Source of the DNA: Burkholderiales bacterium
GTDB lineage: Bacteria; Pseudomonadota; Gammaproteobacteria; Burkholderiales; Burkholderiaceae_C
NCBI GenBank assembly: GCA_003963005.1
Contig: RXJW01000036.1
Span: 1 to 64,000, forward strand
Direction of reading: 5' to 3'
DNA: 64,000 nucleotides
Part shown: in pieces, positions 43,808 to 52,906 of the stretch
How the letters are laid out: the number at the start of each line of letters is the position of its first letter
Numbering within the stretch: position 1 is the first letter of the stretch
Position numbers and translations under genes: made by a program
Notes under the pieces: model-generated
Database searches by the model: none
The model's input: the letters and a program-made list of their open reading frames with translations, nothing else
What the model was told of the DNA's origin: nothing

Positions 43808-44149
43808 ATGAAGTTCAAGTCCACCCTCATCGGCCTGTCGCTCTTCGCCGCGTCCGGTCTCATCGGCCTGGCACAGGCGCAGACGGCGGCCCCCGCGGCG
43901 CCTGGAGCGATGCAGATGCCCGCCGGCGCAATGACCGACGGCGAGGTGCGCAAGGTCGACAAGGACAACAAGAAGATCACCCTCAAGCACGGCGAGATCA
44001 AGAACCTGGACATGCCGGGCATGACGATGGTCTTCGCGGTCAAGGACCCGGCAATGCTCGACATGGTCAAGCCCGGTGACAAGGTCATGTTCAAGGCGGA
44101 GAAGTCGGGCGGCGCGCTGGTCGTGACTGAGATCCAGCCCGTCAAGTAA
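43808..44149 (+). CDS. CusF-like periplasmic copper chaperone, copy 1
   Basis: This 113-residue protein has a signal peptide and the CusF_Ec domain: TDGEVRKVDKDNKKITLKHG, IKNLDMPGMTMVFAVKD, GDKVMFKAE. His in LKHG and the two Met of MPGMTM match the CusF Cu(I)/Ag(I) ligands, although the stacking Trp is replaced. It would carry Cu(I) to an exporter. A copy with near-identical core is encoded on the minus strand at 54370-54717. Confidence 0.9.
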   Translation: MKFKSTLIGLSLFAASGLIGLAQAQTAAPAAPGAMQMPAGAMTDGEVRKVDKDNKKITLKHGEIKNLDMPGMTMVFAVKDPAMLDMVKPGDKVMFKAEKSGGALVVTEIQPVK

Positions 44150-44184
44150 GCAGACATCGATCCGGCTGCCGATGGTGAGCGGCC

Positions 44185-44379
44185 ATGCCCCACGAGTTTC
44201 GCGAACTTCAGTACCAGCCGCACGAGGTGTTCACGAACATCCTCGTCGGGGGTGCTGTGTCTTCGATAGTGATCGTTTTGCTCGTGCTGTATCTCCGTTG
44301 GAGACATCCGAAGCAGCCGAAGGCCCCCACGGCGCGGCGTGACGCACCGGCCGCGAAAAAGCGCCGCCGGAGACGCTGA
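44185..44379 (+). CDS. Small membrane protein with basic tail
   Basis: This 64-residue protein has one membrane segment (ILVGGAVSSIVIVLLVLYL, about 19-37) and a very basic tail ending KKRRRRR. No family is recognised. The position between cusF and a flavoprotein gene, with the stop shared with the next ATG, suggests it is translated with the operon. It may anchor a partner to the inner membrane. Confidence 0.55.
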   Translation: MPHEFRELQYQPHEVFTNILVGGAVSSIVIVLLVLYLRWRHPKQPKAPTARRDAPAAKKRRRRR

Positions 44380-45458
44380 TGAAGACGAGCATCCCACGGC
44401 GGCGGGCAGACTTCATCACTGATCGAAGGGTGACGGCTGCGAATGACCTCACGGCACCGATCGGCCCGTCGGCGTCCGCGCGGGGACGGCTTGCGATGAT
44501 TGACACGCAGGACCTGCTGGGCGGCCCTCAGGCCAGCGGCGGCGACGTGCTTGACTGTGTCGTGGTTGGTGGCGGCCCCGCCGGACTCACCGCAGGGATG
44601 TACTTGCGGCGCTTTCATCGCACGGTTCGTGTCGTCGATGCCGGCTCGAGCCGAGCGCGACTCATCACGCGCTCGCACAACGTCGCGGGCTTTCCGGATG
44701 GCGTGGCGGGCGGGCACTTGCTGGAGAAGATGAAGCAACACCTGCGACAGGTGGGTGGGCACCTGTGCTACGACACGGTCGAACAGATCAGGATTCGCGA
44801 TGCTGGCCTCTTTGCTGTGGGTCTCACGCATGAGTTGCTCTGGGCTCGCAACCTGATGCTGTGCACCGGCGTTAAGGATCGGCTGCCCGAACTCCCGGGA
44901 CTCGATGGTGTTGCTGCGGCCGGCCTGCTGCGTCACTGCCCCGTCTGCGATGCATTCGAGTTCACCGGCAAACGCATCGGTGTCCTCGGCAACTCAAAAC
45001 ACGGGGTGAAGGAAGCGGCTTTTCTGCGGCACTTCAGCAAAGACACCTGGTTCGTCGAGATCGACGGGCGGCTCGATGACCTCAGCGCGGACATCGATCT
45101 TCATCGGCTTCGTCAGTTGCCCGGCGTCGCCCGGCACGTTGCGGTGAACCACGATCGCCAGGCCTTCGTGACGCTCGACGACGGAAGTGGTCATCGCTTC
45201 GATGTCCTGTACGCAGCCTTGGGCGTCGACCCACGCACGCAGTTGGCACGATCGCTTGGCGTCGTTCTCGACGAGAACGGAACGATCGTGACCGACGCGC
45301 ACGGCCGCACGAGCGTGAGCAACGTCTACGCGGCTGGGGACGTGGTTCGCGCGCTCGACCAGATCGCCGTCGCCTTGGGTCACGCGGCCATCGCTGCCAC
45401 GGCGATTCACAACCACCTGTCGCAAGTGCACGCTGGCGGCAGCCGGCCAGCCAGATGA
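44379..45458 (+). CDS. Thioredoxin-reductase-like FAD oxidoreductase
   Basis: This 359-residue flavoprotein has the FAD-binding GGGPAGLTAG (about 64-73), a redox CPVC (about 188-191) in HCPVCDAFEFTGKRIGVLG, an NAD(P)-binding GNSKHGVKEA and the second FAD motif VYAAGDVVRA. That is the layout of low-molecular-weight thioredoxin reductases, but the first 40 residues are extra and the NADP site has Lys-His instead of the usual Gly-Ser-Ala. It may keep copper or thiols reduced in the cytoplasm. A shorter start at ATG 44496 would remove the extra N-terminus. Confidence 0.83.
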   Translation: MKTSIPRRRADFITDRRVTAANDLTAPIGPSASARGRLAMIDTQDLLGGPQASGGDVLDCVVVGGGPAGLTAGMYLRRFHRTVRVVDAGSSRARLITRSHNVAGFPDGVAGGHLLEKMKQHLRQVGGHLCYDTVEQIRIRDAGLFAVGLTHELLWARNLMLCTGVKDRLPELPGLDGVAAAGLLRHCPVCDAFEFTGKRIGVLGNSKHGVKEAAFLRHFSKDTWFVEIDGRLDDLSADIDLHRLRQLPGVARHVAVNHDRQAFVTLDDGSGHRFDVLYAALGVDPRTQLARSLGVVLDENGTIVTDAHGRTSVSNVYAAGDVVRALDQIAVALGHAAIAATAIHNHLSQVHAGGSRPAR

Positions 45459-45470
45459 CAAATCCGTCAT
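45455..45470 (+). promoter_or_regulatory. CusR/CopR-type copper box before the repeat protein
   Basis: ATGACA-AATC-CGTCAT differs from the box at 38622 by one base. It overlaps the stop of the flavoprotein gene and lies 112 bases before the next ATG, almost the same spacing as at the cop operon. A second CopR start inside the cluster is likely. Confidence 0.7.
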
Positions 45471-45581
45471 CTTCTCGCCGTGAGACTGTCGGGTGCCGAG
45501 GTCGACGATCAAGTTTCGCAGTTCCGGTCATGGCAGTCGCGCTAGGCGGGTTGCTGCGGGCCACTTCACGAGGACCGAAAC

Positions 45582-45926
45582 ATGAAAAATCTCGCCAAAC
45601 TGACCGCTCTCATGCTTGCGGCTTTCGCGTCCGGCCTTATCCAGGCCGCGCAGACCCCCTCCGCCTACACCGCTCAGTGCGATCAAGCCCATGTGGAGAT
45701 CGCTCGCAAGGGTGTGCCGATGGCTCAAGCGAAGCGGCTCGATGTGTCTGCTGTGCAAGTCCGCGGTATGTTGCCAACCCCGTCCCTGAGCGGCGTCCCG
45801 CTGGCGCAGGCGAAGCAGCTTGTTCGACCAGCTGCTGCGCAGCCGGCGTCGACGGAGATTCTGCTCAGTGGTGTGCCGCTGAACAGAGCGAAGTACGGCG
45901 GTTCGGCGCCCCCCCATTGCACCTGA
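45582..45926 (+). CDS. Small secreted protein with three GVP-AK repeats
   Basis: This 114-residue protein has a signal peptide (LAKLTALMLAAFASGLIQA). The mature part contains three related segments: KGVPMAQAKRL (about 43-53), SGVPLAQAKQL (about 70-80) and SGVPLNRAKYG (about 95-105). A Cys near the start (AQCDQ) and one at the end (HCT) could form a disulfide. I do not recognise the family. It is preceded by a copper box and followed 36 bases later by a lipoprotein gene. Confidence 0.68.
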   Translation: MKNLAKLTALMLAAFASGLIQAAQTPSAYTAQCDQAHVEIARKGVPMAQAKRLDVSAVQVRGMLPTPSLSGVPLAQAKQLVRPAAAQPASTEILLSGVPLNRAKYGGSAPPHCT

Positions 45927-45962
45927 AGTGCCCCCGCTTGGCATGGATTGCAGGCGCACGCC

Positions 45963-46511
45963 ATGACAAACCGCCGAGGAGTTCTCGTGGCCCTCTGCGG
46001 CATCGCCTTGGTTCCTTTGGCCGGTTGCATGACCAAGCCACTGCGCCCGGTGAACGCCGACGGCACATACTGTTTTCGCATCGGCAAGCGCTATCGTCAG
46101 ACGCTGACCTGCACGACCGAGCCCGTGCCCAGCGAGGCCGCAGAAGAGGAAGCCAAGCGATTCGAGGGAGCGGCTGGCGCGCTGACGATTTACGTCTTGC
46201 GAAAACGCTGGGCCGACGCCAGCAACCGCGTCCCCGTTGGCGTGGACGGCCGTGCTCGCATCGTGACCATTCCCGCGTCGCTGGTACGCATCCGCCTGCC
46301 GCCGGGGGACCACCAGCTTGCGCTGGAATGGGAAGGACGGTCTTTGGAACAACGGGTGTCGGGCGCCGTGGATGAGGTTCGCTTCGTCGAGCTGGTCGGC
46401 TCGGTCTGGAGTTGGAGCAGCACCTACCACTGGGAGGAAGGATCACTGGCAGATTCGCGCGGACGCGCCCTGAGAGCCAAGCTCATCGCCGACCTCGACT
46501 TGCGGGGCTGA
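45963..46511 (+). CDS. DUF2846-like lipoprotein, copy 2
   Basis: This 182-residue lipoprotein has a lipobox LAGC (Cys about 20) and is clearly related to the protein at 36665: [61 protein letters not shown] and the final LIADLDLRG all align. Both are 182 residues long. An ATG at 45963 is used; a TTG at 45948 is in frame. One copy goes with the czc operon, the other with copper genes, so the family may serve metal resistance in general. Its job is not known. Confidence 0.75.
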   Translation: MTNRRGVLVALCGIALVPLAGCMTKPLRPVNADGTYCFRIGKRYRQTLTCTTEPVPSEAAEEEAKRFEGAAGALTIYVLRKRWADASNRVPVGVDGRARIVTIPASLVRIRLPPGDHQLALEWEGRSLEQRVSGAVDEVRFVELVGSVWSWSSTYHWEEGSLADSRGRALRAKLIADLDLRG

Positions 46512-46570
46512 CCGCGACAAAGGGGTCGGCGCAAAGCGCGCTCGACCAGACCGGCTACCGAAATCAGCAC

Positions 46571-46601
46571 TTGACTCTGCCACCGTGGGAAGGTCCATAG
46601 T
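46571..46601 (+). promoter_or_regulatory. CueR-type promoter of the copper ATPase at 46666
   Basis: TTGACT (46571-46576) and CATAGT (46596-46601) are 19 bases apart, with the half-site TGGGAAGGT at the right of the spacer. The same half-site occurs at the copZ and copA promoters. CueR-family regulators activate such long-spacer promoters when bound to Cu(I). The cueR gene in this window is at 60298. Confidence 0.75.
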
Positions 46602-46665
46602 GGATGGATTGTGCCGCTTGTGTCGGTACCCCGCCAAGGGCGCCCTTTCTGAAAGCAAGAATGCC

Positions 46666-48930
46666 ATGGACCCCCACTCTCATCACGCCATCCGCCCGGA
46701 CGCCTCCCCCGCTACTGGGGCGGTGATGGAGATGTCGGCAGCGGCATCGTCGGGCACGATCTACACCTGTCCGATGCACCCCGAAGTCCGGCAGCCGATG
46801 CCCGGCAACTGCCCCAAGTGCGGCATGACGCTGGAGCCGATGCTGCCGACGCTGGAGGCCGAGGACGACAACCCGGAATTGCGTGAGTTCACGCGGCGGT
46901 TCTGGTGGACCCTGCCTCTGACGATCATCGTCACCTTGTTGGCCATGTTCGGCCACCGGCTCGGGCTGTTCGCGATGAGCACGCAGAGCTGGATCGAACT
47001 GTTCCTCTCGGCACCGGTCGTGCTGTGGGCCGGCTGGGCGTTCTTCGTGCGGGGTGTGCAGTCGGTGCTGAACCGCAGCCCGAACATGTGGACCTTGATC
47101 GCGCTGGGTACGGCGGCGGCGTCGATCTACAGCGTGGTGGCGACGGTGGCGCCCGGCGTGTTCCCGGCCAGCTTCAGCGCGATGGGCCGAGTAGCGGTGT
47201 ACTACGAGGCCGCCGCAGTGATCATCTCGCTCACGTTGCTCGGACAGATGCTGGAGCTGAAGGCGCGATCCCAGACTTCCGCCGCGATCAAGTCTCTGCT
47301 CGGTCTGGCCCCCAAGACCGCCCGTCGCATCAACGCCGACGCCAGCGAAGAAGACATACCGTTGACCCATGTGCACGTAGGCGACCTGCTGCGAGTCCGA
47401 CCTGGCGAGAAAGTGCCCGTGGACGGCGTTGTCGTCGAGGGTCACAGCGCAGTCGACGAGTCGATGCTCACCGGTGAACCGATCCCGGTGTCCAAGCAGA
47501 CCGGCGACAAGTTGATCGGCGCCACGCTGAACACCTCCGGCGCGTTGGTCATGCGGTCCGAGCGCGTCGGTGCCCAAACCATGCTGTCGCAGATCGTGCA
47601 GATGGTCGCGCAAGCCCAGCGCTCGAAGGCGCCAATGCAGCGCATGGCCGACCAGGTGGCGGGCAAGTTCGTGCTCGTGGTGATCGCCATCGCCATCCTG
47701 ACACTGCTCGCCTGGGGCTGGCTGGGTCCACAGCCGAGCTGGATCTATGGCCTGGTGAACGCCGTGGCCGTGCTGATCATCGCCTGCCCCTGTGCATTGG
47801 GTCTGGCGACGCCCATGTCGATCATGGTCGCTACAGGCAATGCGGCAACGCAAGGAGTGCTGTTCCGCGACGCTGCGGCGATCGAGAACCTGCGCAAGGT
47901 CGATACCCTGATCGTCGACAAGACCGGTACGCTGACCGAAGGCAAGCCGGCCTTCGACCGTGCCGTCCCGGTCAGCGGAACGAGCGCGGACGAGGTGCTG
48001 CGCCTGGCGGCCAGCCTGGACCAGGGTAGCGAACACCCGCTCGCCAGCGCCATCGTGCGGGCCGCGCGCGAGCAAGGCTTCGCACTGGACAAGGCCGAGA
48101 ACTTCGAGTCCAGCACGGGCATCGGTGTTCGTGGTCAGGTCGGTGGCCAGCAGTTGGCGTTGGGAAACACGGTCTTGATGCACCAGTCGGGCGTGGCCGT
48201 GGAGGAACTGCTCGCACAAGCCGAGACCTTGCGTGCCGAAGGTGCCAGCGTGATGTACCTGGCGGCCCAAGGGCGGCTGCTCGGCCTGCTCGCCGTCTCC
48301 GACCCCGTCAAGCAGAGCACTCCCGAGGCGCTGAGTGCGCTGCAGGCGGCCGGCCTGCGGGTGGTGATGGCCACCGGCGACGGCATCACCACCGCCAAGG
48401 CCGTCGCGGCCCGGCTGGGCATCACCGAGTTCCAGGGCGAAGTGAAGCCGGCGGACAAGCTGGCGTTGGTGCAGCGGCTGCAGCGTGAAGGCCGGGTGGT
48501 CGCGATGGCCGGCGACGGCATCAACGATGCACCGGCCCTGGCCCAAGCCGACGTGGGCATCGCCATGGGCACCGGCACCGACGTGGCCATGAACAGCGCA
48601 CAGGTCACGCTGGTCAAGGGCGATCTGCGCGGCATCATGCAAGCGCGGGCCATCTCCGAGGCGACGATCGCCAATATGAAGCAGAACCTCGGCTTCGCCT
48701 TTGTCTACAACGCCCTCGGCGTACCGCTGGCGGCGGGGCTGCTCTACCCGTTCACGGGCTGGCTGCTGTCGCCGATGATTGCGGCGCTGGCCATGAGCCT
48801 GAGTTCGGCGTCTGTCATCACCAATGCACTGCGTTTGAGAGGAGCAAACCATGAAGGCATCTCGGCCCGCAACCCGCTGTGGACGCCCAGCCCGGGCAAT
48901 CGCTCTGGCTCTGGCGGCCATTGCCACTAG
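46666..48930 (+). CDS. Copper-exporting P1B-type ATPase with N-terminal TCPMHP domain
   Basis: This 754-residue pump has, instead of the usual heavy-metal domain, an N-terminal zinc-ribbon-like segment [22 protein letters not shown] (about 33-54), preceded by a His-rich start (DPHSHHAI). About eight helices follow, with [10 protein letters not shown] (about 374), DKTGT (about 421) and GDGINDAP (about 620). This is the Cu(I) branch close to CopF/CopB types. The C-terminal tail GSGSGGHCH-like ending is unusual. It is driven by a CueR-type promoter. The last 80 bases overlap the next gene in another frame. Confidence 0.93.
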   Translation: MDPHSHHAIRPDASPATGAVMEMSAAASSGTIYTCPMHPEVRQPMPGNCPKCGMTLEPMLPTLEAEDDNPELREFTRRFWWTLPLTIIVTLLAMFGHRLGLFAMSTQSWIELFLSAPVVLWAGWAFFVRGVQSVLNRSPNMWTLIALGTAAASIYSVVATVAPGVFPASFSAMGRVAVYYEAAAVIISLTLLGQMLELKARSQTSAAIKSLLGLAPKTARRINADASEEDIPLTHVHVGDLLRVRPGEKVPVDGVVVEGHSAVDESMLTGEPIPVSKQTGDKLIGATLNTSGALVMRSERVGAQTMLSQIVQMVAQAQRSKAPMQRMADQVAGKFVLVVIAIAILTLLAWGWLGPQPSWIYGLVNAVAVLIIACPCALGLATPMSIMVATGNAATQGVLFRDAAAIENLRKVDTLIVDKTGTLTEGKPAFDRAVPVSGTSADEVLRLAASLDQGSEHPLASAIVRAAREQGFALDKAENFESSTGIGVRGQVGGQQLALGNTVLMHQSGVAVEELLAQAETLRAEGASVMYLAAQGRLLGLLAVSDPVKQSTPEALSALQAAGLRVVMATGDGITTAKAVAARLGITEFQGEVKPADKLALVQRLQREGRVVAMAGDGINDAPALAQADVGIAMGTGTDVAMNSAQVTLVKGDLRGIMQARAISEATIANMKQNLGFAFVYNALGVPLAAGLLYPFTGWLLSPMIAALAMSLSSASVITNALRLRGANHEGISARNPLWTPSPGNRSGSGGHCH

Positions 48931-49252
48931 CGCCACGGCCGATGTGGTGGACATCGCCTGGAACGCCAGCGGGCGTTTCGAGCACAAGCTGAGCGTGGCG
49001 CCGGGCAAATTCGCCGAGGTCTGCGGCAAGCTTCCTGCGGGCCTGAAGGTGGACTGGGCCTTCGAGGCCAGCGCGCCGCTGGATTTCAACGTGCACTACC
49101 ACGTCGACAAGGAAGTGGTGTTCCCATCCAAACTGACGGCCGTGGCCGCCGCCAAGGACACCCTGGATACCAAGATCGAGCAGGACTACTGCTGGATGTG
49201 GAGCAACAAGTCGGGCGCACCGGCGACCTTCACGATCAGGCTGCAGCGCTGA
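48851..49252 (+). CDS. Secreted beta-rich protein overlapping the copper ATPase
   Basis: This 133-residue protein has a signal peptide ([16 protein letters not shown]) and a mature domain of strands: [42 protein letters not shown] and [23 protein letters not shown]. Two Cys (EVCGK and DYCWMW) could pair. I do not recognise it as a described family; the end resembles beta sandwiches that bind membranes or carbohydrates. It overlaps the ATPase by 80 bases and its own stop overlaps the next start (TGATG), so it is tightly coupled on both sides. Confidence 0.65.
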   Translation: MKASRPATRCGRPARAIALALAAIATSATADVVDIAWNASGRFEHKLSVAPGKFAEVCGKLPAGLKVDWAFEASAPLDFNVHYHVDKEVVFPSKLTAVAAAKDTLDTKIEQDYCWMWSNKSGAPATFTIRLQR

Positions 49253-50529
49253 TGGTCGCGGACGCCGACACACTCGGTCCCCTTGTCGAGCGCTGGAAGG
49301 CCGACCCCGGAAGCACCTATCGCAGCTGGTTTCTTTGGGATGAACGGCTGAAGAACTTTCGGTCCATACGGCGCGGCCTGGCCGCCGTGGTGCGCGAGAT
49401 CGACGCCGGCACTTTCGGCAACGTGTACCGGGGCTCGTCGCTCGAAGTGGTGGTGGGCTCGATCGCCGAGCAGCGGCAGATTTTCAAGGGCGCGGACCAC
49501 GCGTTCCTGTGGAAGCCCAAGCTGCGCATACCTGACATCTACGAGAACGCCGACAACCAGAGGGCCTTTGCGCGCCTGCTGCATGCTTGCGAGTGCTGCG
49601 ACACGGCGGAGGCCGTGATCGACGCCATCCGCCGCATCGATGCCGTCGCGATCAAGGGCCTGGGGCCGGCGGTGGCCAACCTGCTGTATTTCATCCACCC
49701 GACGCTGGTCGTGCCGTTCAACACCGCCATCGTGAAGGGCTACAACGCGCTCACCGGATCGGCCGTCAAGCTCGGCCGCTGGGACCACTACCTGACGCTG
49801 CGCGAAGGCGCGTTGCGCATGAACGCTCAGCACCGTGCGCTCTTGTCCAACGATCTGGGAGCTGTAGCCGGCCTGCTGTTCGACGTGGGGAGCGGGCGCT
49901 ACGCCGCGCCGCCGCGCGACAACGATCCCGCAGCGCTGGCGGTCTGGCAGGCTGATCTGCAGCGCGTGCGCGAGGAGTCTGCTGCGTCCGAAAAGTTGCG
50001 CACTGCACAGCAAGCCACCGACACCACCCACCACGAGATGCAGGGCTGGCTGCGCGATCTCGGCCTGGCACTGGGGTTCGATGTCTGGATCGCGTCCAAC
50101 GATCGCAGCCGTTCCTATGGTGCGGGCCGACTCGGCGACGGATGCTTGACAGCGTTGATGGCGGACGGAGTGCCGGCCTCGGAGTCCGTCAGGCTGATCG
50201 ATGTGATCTGGCTCGACCGCGCCGCTCACCGTGTTGCTGCCGCCTTCGAGGTCGAACACTCCACGTCGATCCATTCCGGGATCGTGCGCATGCTCGACCT
50301 GGCGCTGGGTTCGCCACTGGGTGAAGGCAGCGCACTGTTTCTGGTAGCGCCCGATGAGCGGCGAGGCGAAGTCGCGCAACAACTGCACCGCCCTGCTTTC
50401 ATGCGCGTTGCTGAACTGGGCATCCGCTACCTGCCGTACAGCGAACTGCGCGAGCACCGGCACGCCATGGCGCGCTTTGGTAGTGGGATCAGGCCGGTTC
50501 TGGAGGCTTCTACCTTGCTAAGCCGTTGA
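49252..50529 (+). CDS. Putative PD-(D/E)XK-type nuclease
   Basis: This 425-residue cytoplasmic protein is unrelated to metal transport. The middle (IKGLGPAVANLLYFIHPTLVVPFNTAI, about 137-163) looks like a helix-hairpin-helix DNA-binding region. The C-terminal part has RLIDVIWLD then AAFEVEHSTSIHSGIVRMLDLAL (about 330-355), whose D...ExE spacing fits a PD-(D/E)XK restriction-like nuclease. No methyltransferase lies beside it. It is translationally coupled to the secreted protein gene upstream. The cluster context is puzzling; a DNA-repair or defence role is inference. Confidence 0.6.
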   Translation: MVADADTLGPLVERWKADPGSTYRSWFLWDERLKNFRSIRRGLAAVVREIDAGTFGNVYRGSSLEVVVGSIAEQRQIFKGADHAFLWKPKLRIPDIYENADNQRAFARLLHACECCDTAEAVIDAIRRIDAVAIKGLGPAVANLLYFIHPTLVVPFNTAIVKGYNALTGSAVKLGRWDHYLTLREGALRMNAQHRALLSNDLGAVAGLLFDVGSGRYAAPPRDNDPAALAVWQADLQRVREESAASEKLRTAQQATDTTHHEMQGWLRDLGLALGFDVWIASNDRSRSYGAGRLGDGCLTALMADGVPASESVRLIDVIWLDRAAHRVAAAFEVEHSTSIHSGIVRMLDLALGSPLGEGSALFLVAPDERRGEVAQQLHRPAFMRVAELGIRYLPYSELREHRHAMARFGSGIRPVLEASTLLSR

Positions 50530-50606
50530 CCCGGCGGAACGGTCAGGTCGGCATCAGCGAAGCCGCGTTTCCCGCGTAAGTCGTTGACCAAAAGCGGCGC
50601 GTCAAC

Positions 50607-50625
50607 GATAATGATTATCATTGCT
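50607..50625 (+). promoter_or_regulatory. Fur box before the flavinylation operon
   Basis: GATAATGATTATCATTGCT matches 15 of 19 positions of the classical Fur box GATAATGATAATCATTATC by hand count. It lies 16 bases before the TTG start at 50642 and would cover the promoter or the transcription start. This is the clearest iron-control signal in the window. Confidence 0.8.
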
Positions 50626-50641
50626 ATTTGGAGGAGTGAGC

Positions 50642-51526
50642 TTGAACCGTCTCAAGATGTTGGTCGCGGCTGGGCTCCTTGGCGCCGCGCTTCAATCGTC
50701 CTTCGCTGGTGAATCGCCGTTTGGCTGGATCTACACCGCAGAGGTCGCGCCACCGGGCACCAAGGAGTTCGAGCAATGGGTCGACGTGCAGCGCACCCAA
50801 ACCCAGGGCAGCTACACCAACGTTCGCCTGCGTTCGGAGTTCGAGTTCGGCATCACGTCGAAGTACCAGACGGCGGTCTACCTGAACTCGCGCTACATCA
50901 ATGCCTACCGCAACGGGATCGATGGCACATCCAGCGGGCCTAACACCGACATCCCCGACGACTTCGACCCGACCTCGCGCTACAGGCTCCGTCGGGTCGA
51001 GTCCATGTCATGGGAGAACCTCTATCAGCTCTCGAACCCGCTCGTCGACCCCATCGGCGTCGCCCTGTACTTCGAGCCGTCGCTCGGTCCGCGCAACAAG
51101 GAGTTGGAGTTCAAGCTCATCCTGCAGAAGAACTTCCTCGATGACCGGCTGATCTGGGCGACCAACCTCGTCACGGCCCTGGAGAACAACAAGCGCGGGA
51201 GTGGCGTCGAGAAAGCAACCGAAGTCGATTTGCTGACCGGATTCTCTTATCGGTTCCGCGACAACTGGTCCGCGGGCCTGGAGGTGCGCAACCATCGCGA
51301 GTTCACGGGCTACGGCTATGGCGTTCCGAACCATTCAGCATGGTTCGCCGGCCCCAACCTGCACTACGCGAGCAAGGCTTGGTGGGTGACATTGGCATGG
51401 CGCCAGCAGCTCAAGCAGGCCAGCGGCTTTCAGGATGATCAGCGAGAAGTGATCAGCAACGGCCGCATCTACGGTGACGAGCACACGCTCAACCAATTCA
51501 TGCTCAAGGTCGGCGTGCCGTTCTGA
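50642..51526 (+). CDS. Outer-membrane beta-barrel protein (DUF6662-like)
   Basis: This 294-residue protein has a signal peptide (RLKMLVAAGLLGAALQSSFA) and then repeated amphipathic strands such as VRLRSEFEFGITSKYQTAVYLN, GVALYFEPSLG, WSAGLEVRNHREFTGYG and WVTLAWRQQL, ending in a terminal Phe. These are marks of an outer-membrane barrel. TTG 50642 is chosen because GGAGG lies just upstream. It is the first gene after the Fur box, three bases before the FMN-binding gene. It could be a pore or a partner for the flavin system. Confidence 0.72.
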   Translation: MNRLKMLVAAGLLGAALQSSFAGESPFGWIYTAEVAPPGTKEFEQWVDVQRTQTQGSYTNVRLRSEFEFGITSKYQTAVYLNSRYINAYRNGIDGTSSGPNTDIPDDFDPTSRYRLRRVESMSWENLYQLSNPLVDPIGVALYFEPSLGPRNKELEFKLILQKNFLDDRLIWATNLVTALENNKRGSGVEKATEVDLLTGFSYRFRDNWSAGLEVRNHREFTGYGYGVPNHSAWFAGPNLHYASKAWWVTLAWRQQLKQASGFQDDQREVISNGRIYGDEHTLNQFMLKVGVPF

Positions 51527-51528
51527 CG

Positions 51529-52065
51529 ATGCGCTGGGAACCCTTACTCGCCGCTCCGCTGGTTGTCATCTCCTCGGCAAGTTGGGGCAATGTCTACCTG
51601 TCGACGGAACAGGCGCAGCAGGCGATCTTTGCCGGCGCGAAATTCACGCCCGTACGCCTCATGCTGACACAGGAGCAGCGCGATACGCTGCGCGCACGTT
51701 CTGGCGTCTACGAGCCTTTCAAGGAAGATCGGGTCTGGTTCGTCGATGGGGGCGGCTTCTTCATCGTCGACGATGTGGTGGGCAAACACGAAACGATCAC
51801 CTATGCCGTGGGAATCAATCGCGATGGCAGCGTCAAGCAGATCGAAATCCTGGAGTACCGCGAGACCTACGGCTCCGAAGTTCGGGACCCGGTTTGGCGC
51901 AAGCAATTCGTCGGCAAGACCTTGGAGGCTCCGGTAAGGCTGAACAAGGACATCGTGAACATCACCGGGGCAACGCTGTCGTCCAAGCACATCACCGATG
52001 GCGTTCGCCGGGTGCTCATGCTGCACGACATGGTTCTCAAGGGATTGCCCCATGGTGTCCGTTGA
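51529..52065 (+). CDS. Periplasmic FMN-binding domain protein
   Basis: This 178-residue protein has a signal sequence (LLAAPLVVISSASW) and an FMN_bind domain with ITYAVGINRDGSVKQIEILEYRETYG and the flavinylation motif TGATLSS (about 145-151). In this family FMN is attached by a phosphoester to the Thr of the (S/T)GATxx(S/T) motif by ApbE, which is encoded by the next gene. It can then carry electrons in the periplasm. The two genes overlap by 14 bases. Confidence 0.9.
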   Translation: MRWEPLLAAPLVVISSASWGNVYLSTEQAQQAIFAGAKFTPVRLMLTQEQRDTLRARSGVYEPFKEDRVWFVDGGGFFIVDDVVGKHETITYAVGINRDGSVKQIEILEYRETYGSEVRDPVWRKQFVGKTLEAPVRLNKDIVNITGATLSSKHITDGVRRVLMLHDMVLKGLPHGVR

Positions 52066-52906
52066 ACGCATGCGCCCGTTGCTGGGCACCTTCGTGACGA
52101 TACGGGCAGCCCCCCGTCTGGGCCTGTCACAGATTCAGGTCGAGGAGGCAGTCGAAAGCGCGTTTCGCGCAATGGTGCGGGTTGATCGATTGATGAGCTT
52201 TCATCGCTCGATGAGCGATGTCAGCAGGATCAACCGGAGCCGTCGCGGAACGCACGTGCGCGTGCACAGCTGGACGCATGCCGTGCTTCGTGCGGCAGCG
52301 GAGTTGAGCGCATGTACTCGCGGCGAGTTCAACTGCAACGTGGGAGGCGCGCTGATGCGAAACGGACTTCTGCCCAAGGTACACGGTCGGCCTGGAGGGC
52401 GCAGCAAACCTGTCCATCGGACCCTCGACGACGCGCTTGTCTTGCGGCGCGACCGGACCGTGAAGTTACGCGCCGCCATGTCGTTGGACCTGGGCGGCAT
52501 TGCCAAGGGTTTTGCCGTGGATAAGGCCGTGCACGCCTTGAAGGCCCGCGGCGTGACTTGCGGCGCCGTCAACGCGGGCGGCGACCTGCGCGTATTCGGA
52601 ATCGACCCGCAGCCGGTGTGGATACGCGACCCAGCTGCGCCGGCGCAGGCCCGACTCATGGGCGAGCTGACCGAAGGCGCCATCGCCACGTCGGCGACGT
52701 ACTTCACTGACAGACTCAAGGCGAGCGGGCATGGCCAAAGCGCGATCGTGGACCGCAAACGCCGCCGCGTTCGAGTGGCGGGCAGCGTGTCCGTCGTGGC
52801 ACGTACCTGCATGCTGGCCGACGCGCTGACCAAGGTAGCAGTACTCCGCGGACGCATTCCCAGAGACACTGCCCGCCGAGCCAACGCCTTCATGCTCGCG
52901 CTATGA
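52052..52906 (+). CDS. apbE: FAD:protein FMN transferase
   Basis: This 284-residue protein matches ApbE: MRPLLGTFVTI at the start, MSLDLGGIAKGFAVDKAVHAL (about 146-166) for FAD binding, VNAGGDLRVFG and ALTKVAVL near the end. ApbE splits FAD and attaches FMN to target proteins in the periplasm. No cleavable signal is obvious with this start, so the export route is unclear; a longer frame exists but has no better signal. The likely target is the FMN-binding protein just upstream. Its stop overlaps the next start by four bases (ATGA). Confidence 0.92.
   Translation: MVSVERMRPLLGTFVTIRAAPRLGLSQIQVEEAVESAFRAMVRVDRLMSFHRSMSDVSRINRSRRGTHVRVHSWTHAVLRAAAELSACTRGEFNCNVGGALMRNGLLPKVHGRPGGRSKPVHRTLDDALVLRRDRTVKLRAAMSLDLGGIAKGFAVDKAVHALKARGVTCGAVNAGGDLRVFGIDPQPVWIRDPAAPAQARLMGELTEGAIATSATYFTDRLKASGHGQSAIVDRKRRRVRVAGSVSVVARTCMLADALTKVAVLRGRIPRDTARRANAFMLAL

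Noticed and set aside
46564-49089. An 841-codon open frame antisense to the copper ATPase
   Set aside because: It mirrors codon bias of the true gene on the plus strand, has no recognisable motif and crosses the CueR promoter.
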